In this document: piece after piece, positions 60,194 to 64,000 of the stretch
Layout: the number at the start of each line of letters is the position of its first letter
Numbering within the stretch: position 1 is the stretch's first letter
Source of the DNA: Pseudomonas sp. UYIF39
Lineage (GTDB): Bacteria; Pseudomonadota; Gammaproteobacteria; Pseudomonadales; Pseudomonadaceae
Assembly: GCF_029963765.1 (NCBI RefSeq)
Contig: NZ_JALBYU010000013.1
Span: forward strand, 1-64,000
Direction of reading: 5' to 3'
DNA: 64,000 bases
The notes under the pieces: generated by a model
Told to the model about the DNA's origin: nothing
Database searches by the model: none
The model's input: the letters and a program-made list of their open reading frames with translations, nothing else
Position numbers and translations under genes: made by a program

Positions 60194-61387
60194 ATGGTGA
60201 CCAGTAACCCGGGACTTCCACTTGACGGTGTAACGGTGATCTCGCTCGAACACGCAATCGCAGCGCCCCTGGCGACGCGCCATCTCGCCGATCTGGGTGC
60301 TCGCGTGATCAAGGTCGAACGCCCTGGCAGCGGCGACTTTGCTCGCGCCTATGACGCCCGCGTGGATGGCCTTGCCTCGCATTTCGTCTGGGTCAACCGC
60401 TCGAAAGAAAGCCTCGCTCTGGACCTGAAGCAACCCGAGGCTCAGGAGATTCTCATGAAGCTTCTGGGCGAGGCCGATGTGCTTGTACAGAACCTCGCGC
60501 CCGGCGCTGCTGCTCGTTTGGGACTGTCATTCGAGGCGCTCTCGGAGAAAAACCCGAAGCTGATCGTGTGCGATATCTCGGGGTACGGCGAGGGTGGCCC
60601 GTACACCGAGAAGAAAGCCTATGACTTGCTGATTCAGAGCGAGGCGGGCTTTCTGTCGATCACTGGCACGCCCGAGGAGCAGGTCAAGGCTGGCATCTCC
60701 ATCGCCGACATTGCGGCGGGGATGTACGCCTACACCAATATCCTCGCCGCGCTGATCGAGCGTGGCAAAACCGGGCGTGGCCGCCGCATCGAGATTGCAA
60801 TGATCGACGCGATGGTCGAGTGGATGGGCTTCCCCATGTACTACGCCTACGACGGTCAAGAGCCGCCGCGGCGTACTGGAGCATCCCACTCGACGATTTA
60901 CCCCTATGGGCCGTTCCGCGCCGGCGACGGTCGCACTGTCATGCTCGGCCTGCAGAACGAGCGGGAGTGGGCCGTGTTTTGCGACAAGTTGTTGGGCGAC
61001 GCCGCCCTCGCTACTGATGAAAGGTTCGCCAGCAACGCCCGGCGCACCGCCAACCGGGATGCCTTGAGCCAACTGATTGAGCAGAGCTTCGCCAATTTCA
61101 CCGCCGAACAGATCATGACTCGCCTCGATGCCGCCGATATTGCCAACGCAAACGTCAGCACGATGAACGACATATGGAACCACCCGCAACTTGAGGCGCG
61201 CAAACGCTGGACCAGTGTGGACACGCCGACAGGCCCCGTGCCTGCACTGCAGCCGCCAGGCATGGGCGGTGACCGTCCCGCGCGTATGGGCCCGGTGCCG
61301 GCACTGGGCGAGCATACCGCTGCGATCCTTCGCGAACTCGGCTACACCGACCGCGCCGATGATCTGTGCGATAGGAAGGTGGTGTGA
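60194..61387 (+). CDS. CaiB/BaiF family CoA-transferase
   Basis: A 397-residue class III CoA-transferase. N-terminal LDGVTVISLEHAIAAPLATR and KVERPGSGDFARAYD are typical; the catalytic Asp is in KAYDLLIQSEAGFLSITG (about residue 145). It moves CoA from a donor such as succinyl-CoA to an acid. In the itaconate pathway the homologous enzyme makes itaconyl-CoA. It overlaps the next gene by ATGA at its TGA, so the two are coupled. Confidence 0.88.
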   Translation: MVTSNPGLPLDGVTVISLEHAIAAPLATRHLADLGARVIKVERPGSGDFARAYDARVDGLASHFVWVNRSKESLALDLKQPEAQEILMKLLGEADVLVQNLAPGAAARLGLSFEALSEKNPKLIVCDISGYGEGGPYTEKKAYDLLIQSEAGFLSITGTPEEQVKAGISIADIAAGMYAYTNILAALIERGKTGRGRRIEIAMIDAMVEWMGFPMYYAYDGQEPPRRTGASHSTIYPYGPFRAGDGRTVMLGLQNEREWAVFCDKLLGDAALATDERFASNARRTANRDALSQLIEQSFANFTAEQIMTRLDAADIANANVSTMNDIWNHPQLEARKRWTSVDTPTGPVPALQPPGMGGDRPARMGPVPALGEHTAAILRELGYTDRADDLCDRKVV

Positions 61388-62235
61388 TGGCGACCCGTCA
61401 ATTGAATCTGGCTCGCGCGCGAACCTTTCTTTTCGTGCCCGCTAACCGACCGGAACGTATTGCCAAGGCGTTGTCCAGCGGCACTGACGTTGTGGTCGTC
61501 GATCTTGAGGACGCGGTGGCACCTGTCGACAAGCCGGCAGCGCGGATGGCGCTGACGACCTGGCTGGATGCCCACCCGGATGAGCGGGTCACCGTGCGCA
61601 TCAATGCCGCAGATACGGCGTGGCATGAAGATGATCTGGCGGCCTGTCGCCATACCGGCATCGCCGCCGTGATGCTGCCTAAGGCGGACAGCGCTGCGCA
61701 GGTCGAGCACGCCCATGGCGCCAGTGGTAAACCGGTGTTGTGCATTGTCGAAACCGTGCAGGGCATCGACGCGTTAACGCATATCGCCGGTGCGCCGGGT
61801 TGCGCCCGCTTGATGTTTGGCAAGCTGGATCTGGCTGTCGAACTCGATCTGATACCCGACGAGTCAGACCCTGAGGAACTGGTGTTCCTGCCGTGGCGCG
61901 CAATGCTGGTGCTCGCCAGCAAGCGGGCAGGATTGCCGGCACCAGTCGACGGGGTATTCACCGCGATCGGCGACGAGGCGGGCCTAGCCCGTTACGCCGC
62001 CCGTGCGCGCCGGCACGGCTTCAGTGGGCAGTTGCTGATCCATCCCAGTCAGGTCAGCGAGGCGGCTGCGGCATTCACGCCCTCGGCACAGGACATCGAA
62101 TGGGCGCAGGCCGTCTGCCGTCTGGCTGATAGTGCTGGCGGCGGTGTCGTTGTACTCGATGGCCGCATGATCGATGCGCCGGTGATGGCGCGGGCGAGGA
62201 ACATTCTCGCGTTGGCGGCAGAGTATGGCCTCTGA
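61384..62235 (+). CDS. HpcH/HpaI-family CoA ester lyase, citramalyl-CoA lyase type
   Basis: A 283-residue TIM-barrel lyase of the CitE/Mcl group. RARTFLFVPANRPERIAKAL at the N terminus binds CoA; VVVDLEDAVAPVDKPAAR contains the metal-site Glu/Asp, and LMFGKLDLAVELDL a further acidic pair. It would split citramalyl-CoA into acetyl-CoA and pyruvate. It starts inside the CoA-transferase stop. Length matches P. aeruginosa Ccl. Confidence 0.85.
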   Translation: MMATRQLNLARARTFLFVPANRPERIAKALSSGTDVVVVDLEDAVAPVDKPAARMALTTWLDAHPDERVTVRINAADTAWHEDDLAACRHTGIAAVMLPKADSAAQVEHAHGASGKPVLCIVETVQGIDALTHIAGAPGCARLMFGKLDLAVELDLIPDESDPEELVFLPWRAMLVLASKRAGLPAPVDGVFTAIGDEAGLARYAARARRHGFSGQLLIHPSQVSEAAAAFTPSAQDIEWAQAVCRLADSAGGGVVVLDGRMIDAPVMARARNILALAAEYGL

Positions 62236-62398
62236 GGTCGGCGGCTCTTTTCTATTTTGGAACAGCTCTTGGTCCAAATGACAAATTCTTAAAACCTGCC
62301 TCTCTCAATACTATCGAGGCGTGGAAACAGCAGCCGAATTTTACTGGCGGCGGTCATCCCGCCTCAGGCCAAACGTTACAAATGCAGGAGCAGTACCC

Positions 62399-63919
62399 AT
62401 GGAAAATAACGCGAACAAAAAATCAACTGCCATGAGTGGAGCCCGGGTCGGCGTACGCAGCGGAGCTGACTACATCGACTCTCTCAAAGATGGTCGCTCC
62501 GTATGGATCGATGGCGAGCGCATTAAGGACGTGACAGAGGATCGCCGCTTCCGCGGCGCGGTCCAGTCCATCGCTGATCTATATGACATTCAGAGCGATC
62601 CGGCCTTGCAAGACAAGATGACCTTTGTCTCGCCGACTTCCGGTGCGCGCGTCGGGCGCTCGTTCATGCTGCCGCGCTCTGCCGACGACCTGCGCCTGCG
62701 CCGGGACATGATGAAGACCTGGATGGACGCCGTGGGCGGCATGATGGGACGCACCCCCGACTTCCTGAACGTCATGGTCAGCGCCCATGCCTCGGCCCAT
62801 GAACTGTTTGCCGCCGGTGGCGCGCAGTTCGGCCAGAACATCCTGAAATACCATGAGTTCATTCGCGAAAATGACCTCGCACTGACTCACTCGCTGGTGT
62901 CGCCGGACATCGACAAGCGCCTGCAGATGTTCGAACAGCCAGGCGACATGGTGATGCGCGTCGTGCGCGAATCCGATGCCGGCATCTATGTTTCCGGCGC
63001 GCGTTCGGTGGCCACTCTCGGCCCCCTGGCCAATGAAGTACTGATCATGCCGGCGGCGGCGAAATTCCCTCTGGTGGCGGATGCTGAGGCCTACGCGGTC
63101 GGGTTTGCCTGCCCCATCGATACTCCCGGGATGAAGATGATCTGCCGTCCCTCGTTCCCCACCACGGGTCGCTTTGCTAATGACCCCCTCTCGGCGCGGA
63201 TGGATGAGATGGATGCCGTGCTGTGGTTTGACGAAGCGTTCATTCCGTGGGAACGCGTGTTCATGTACCGCAGCATCAAAGCCGTGGAGTCGGCGATGAA
63301 GTCGCCTTCCGGCCCCCACGGCTCACACCAGTCGGCCACGCGCTCGCTGGCGAAAATGGAATTCCTGCTGGGCATTGCCTACAACCTGACGGAAGTGAAC
63401 CACAGCCGCTTTCCTAACGTGATGGTTCAGCTGTCCGAGCTGGTGGCCTATGTCGAGACCCTGCGCGCCCTGATTCGCGTGGCCGAAATCGACTGCATTC
63501 CAGGCCCCGGCGGCACCGTTGTGCCCTATGAGCAGCCACTCAATGTGGTGCGCGCCCAGTACCCGGCGATGCACGCTCGGGCCCTGGAGATCCTGCAACT
63601 GCTCGGCGCCGGTAACGTGGTGGTGGCGCCAACGGTCGAGGATCTCTACAGCGAGAACGGTCCTGCTATCGAACGTTACTGCGCCGGCGCCGACATTCCG
63701 GCCGAACGCAAGATGCAGCTGTTGCGCCTGGCCTGGGATGCCTCCTGCTCGTCCTTTGCCGGTCGGCAGAATCTCTACGAGAAGTTCTTCTCCGGCGATC
63801 CATGGCGCAATGCGCAGATGCGCGGCGAGCGGTATCCGGGTGCCCGGGAGGCACAAGACCGGGTGTGGGCGTTCCTTGATCGCAATGGTGAGTGGGACCA
63901 GCGCATCAACGGCCAGTAA
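62399..63919 (+). CDS. HpaB-family flavin-dependent monooxygenase (large subunit)
   Basis: A 506-residue protein of the 4-hydroxyphenylacetate 3-monooxygenase (HpaB) family, which uses FADH2 from a separate reductase to hydroxylate phenols. Features: SGADYIDSLKDGRSVWIDGE at the start, HASAHELFAAGGAQFGQNIL, and IPWERVFMYRSIKAVES. The start is set by GCAGGAG. No reductase gene is in the window; it could be downstream. Its link to the CoA genes suggests an aromatic precursor, but this is inference. Confidence 0.88.
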   Translation: MENNANKKSTAMSGARVGVRSGADYIDSLKDGRSVWIDGERIKDVTEDRRFRGAVQSIADLYDIQSDPALQDKMTFVSPTSGARVGRSFMLPRSADDLRLRRDMMKTWMDAVGGMMGRTPDFLNVMVSAHASAHELFAAGGAQFGQNILKYHEFIRENDLALTHSLVSPDIDKRLQMFEQPGDMVMRVVRESDAGIYVSGARSVATLGPLANEVLIMPAAAKFPLVADAEAYAVGFACPIDTPGMKMICRPSFPTTGRFANDPLSARMDEMDAVLWFDEAFIPWERVFMYRSIKAVESAMKSPSGPHGSHQSATRSLAKMEFLLGIAYNLTEVNHSRFPNVMVQLSELVAYVETLRALIRVAEIDCIPGPGGTVVPYEQPLNVVRAQYPAMHARALEILQLLGAGNVVVAPTVEDLYSENGPAIERYCAGADIPAERKMQLLRLAWDASCSSFAGRQNLYEKFFSGDPWRNAQMRGERYPGAREAQDRVWAFLDRNGEWDQRINGQ

Positions 63920-63927
63920 TCCCAGGG

Positions 63928-63948
63928 TGCCGCAGTCGTGCTGCGGCA
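63928..63948 (+). other. Hairpin after the HpaB-family gene
   Basis: TGCCGCAG and CTGCGGCA pair around TCGTG without a T run, so it may only stabilise the message between genes. Confidence 0.55.
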
Positions 63949-63981
63949 GCCGACATCCAACAATAATGTGCGGAGTTCCCT

Positions 63982-64000
63982 ATGCCTCGTATTCACCTGC
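63982..64000 (+). CDS. Start of a further gene, cut by the window end
   Basis: ATGCCTCGTATTCACCTG encodes MPRIHL and follows CGGAG by seven bases, so it is probably the next gene of the block. Six codons are too few to name it. Confidence 0.5.

Overview
The window looks like a chromosomal segment of a Pseudomonas, most likely of the P. fluorescens/P. putida type. The evidence is the copABCD copper locus, a PheC-like dehydratase, a Pseudomonas-style REPIN, a CaiB / acyl-CoA dehydrogenase / hydratase / CoA-ester-lyase cluster resembling the P. aeruginosa itaconate genes, high-GC codon use, and GTG/TTG starts. Ordinary core stretches alternate with several mobile or foreign segments. All assignments were made by reading the sequence; no database search was run.

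Layout. (1) 1-3.4 kb is the end of a mobilizable element: a relaxase cut short by what looks like an IS21-type end, a MobC-like partner, a possible oriT, an exactly 21-bp-phased repeat array, and a 621-residue protein ending in a HEPN-like RHxxxHG motif (DUF4209 type). (2) 3.7-14.9 kb is core and accessory chromosome: a small lipoprotein, a PheC-like periplasmic protein, the copper operon copABCD with a Met-rich protein and a CopZ-like chaperone (CopR-like and CueR-like promoter sites), two divergent L,D-transpeptidases and a probable LPS-core protein. (3) 14.97-15.5 kb is a double gene relic (LysR end, class II aldolase with an internal deletion). (4) 15.5-27.05 kb is core: a Cache-GGDEF cyclase, DUF1254, a CHASE4-PAS-GGDEF-EAL protein, exonuclease III, arylamine N-acetyltransferase, three unknowns, a purine permease, a REPIN and a terminator.

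(5) 27.05-34.8 kb is a P4-like satellite or integrative island. It begins at a displaced 45-nt 3' end of tRNA-Asn, then carries a frameshifted tyrosine integrase, two AlpA-type regulators, a P4-type primase-helicase and an HTH/terminase-small-subunit-like gene, with repeated TTGATCA-N4-TGATCAA operators and GTGACGC iterons. (6) 34.8-45.1 kb is a patchwork: a methyltransferase, a divergent histidine kinase / CheY-like pair, an orphan T6SS vgrG with a downstream effector-immunity-like pair, a MITE, a serine recombinase with a res-like site, and IS and YkgJ relics. Copies of one dispersed hairpin repeat punctuate it.

(7) 45.1-64 kb is a co-directional catabolic block. An MFS transporter, an OprB-type porin and a chemoreceptor come first. 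They are followed by a full pyruvate dehydrogenase complex (aceE, aceF, lipoyl-E3), an NmrA-like protein, an aldo/keto reductase, then a MaoC/FAS1-like CoA hydratase, acyl-CoA dehydrogenase, CaiB CoA-transferase, CoA-ester lyase and an HpaB-type flavin monooxygenase. The last group fits activation of a C5 branched diacid, formation of citramalyl-CoA and cleavage to acetyl-CoA and pyruvate. The PDH complex would then oxidise that pyruvate. The true growth substrate is not established.
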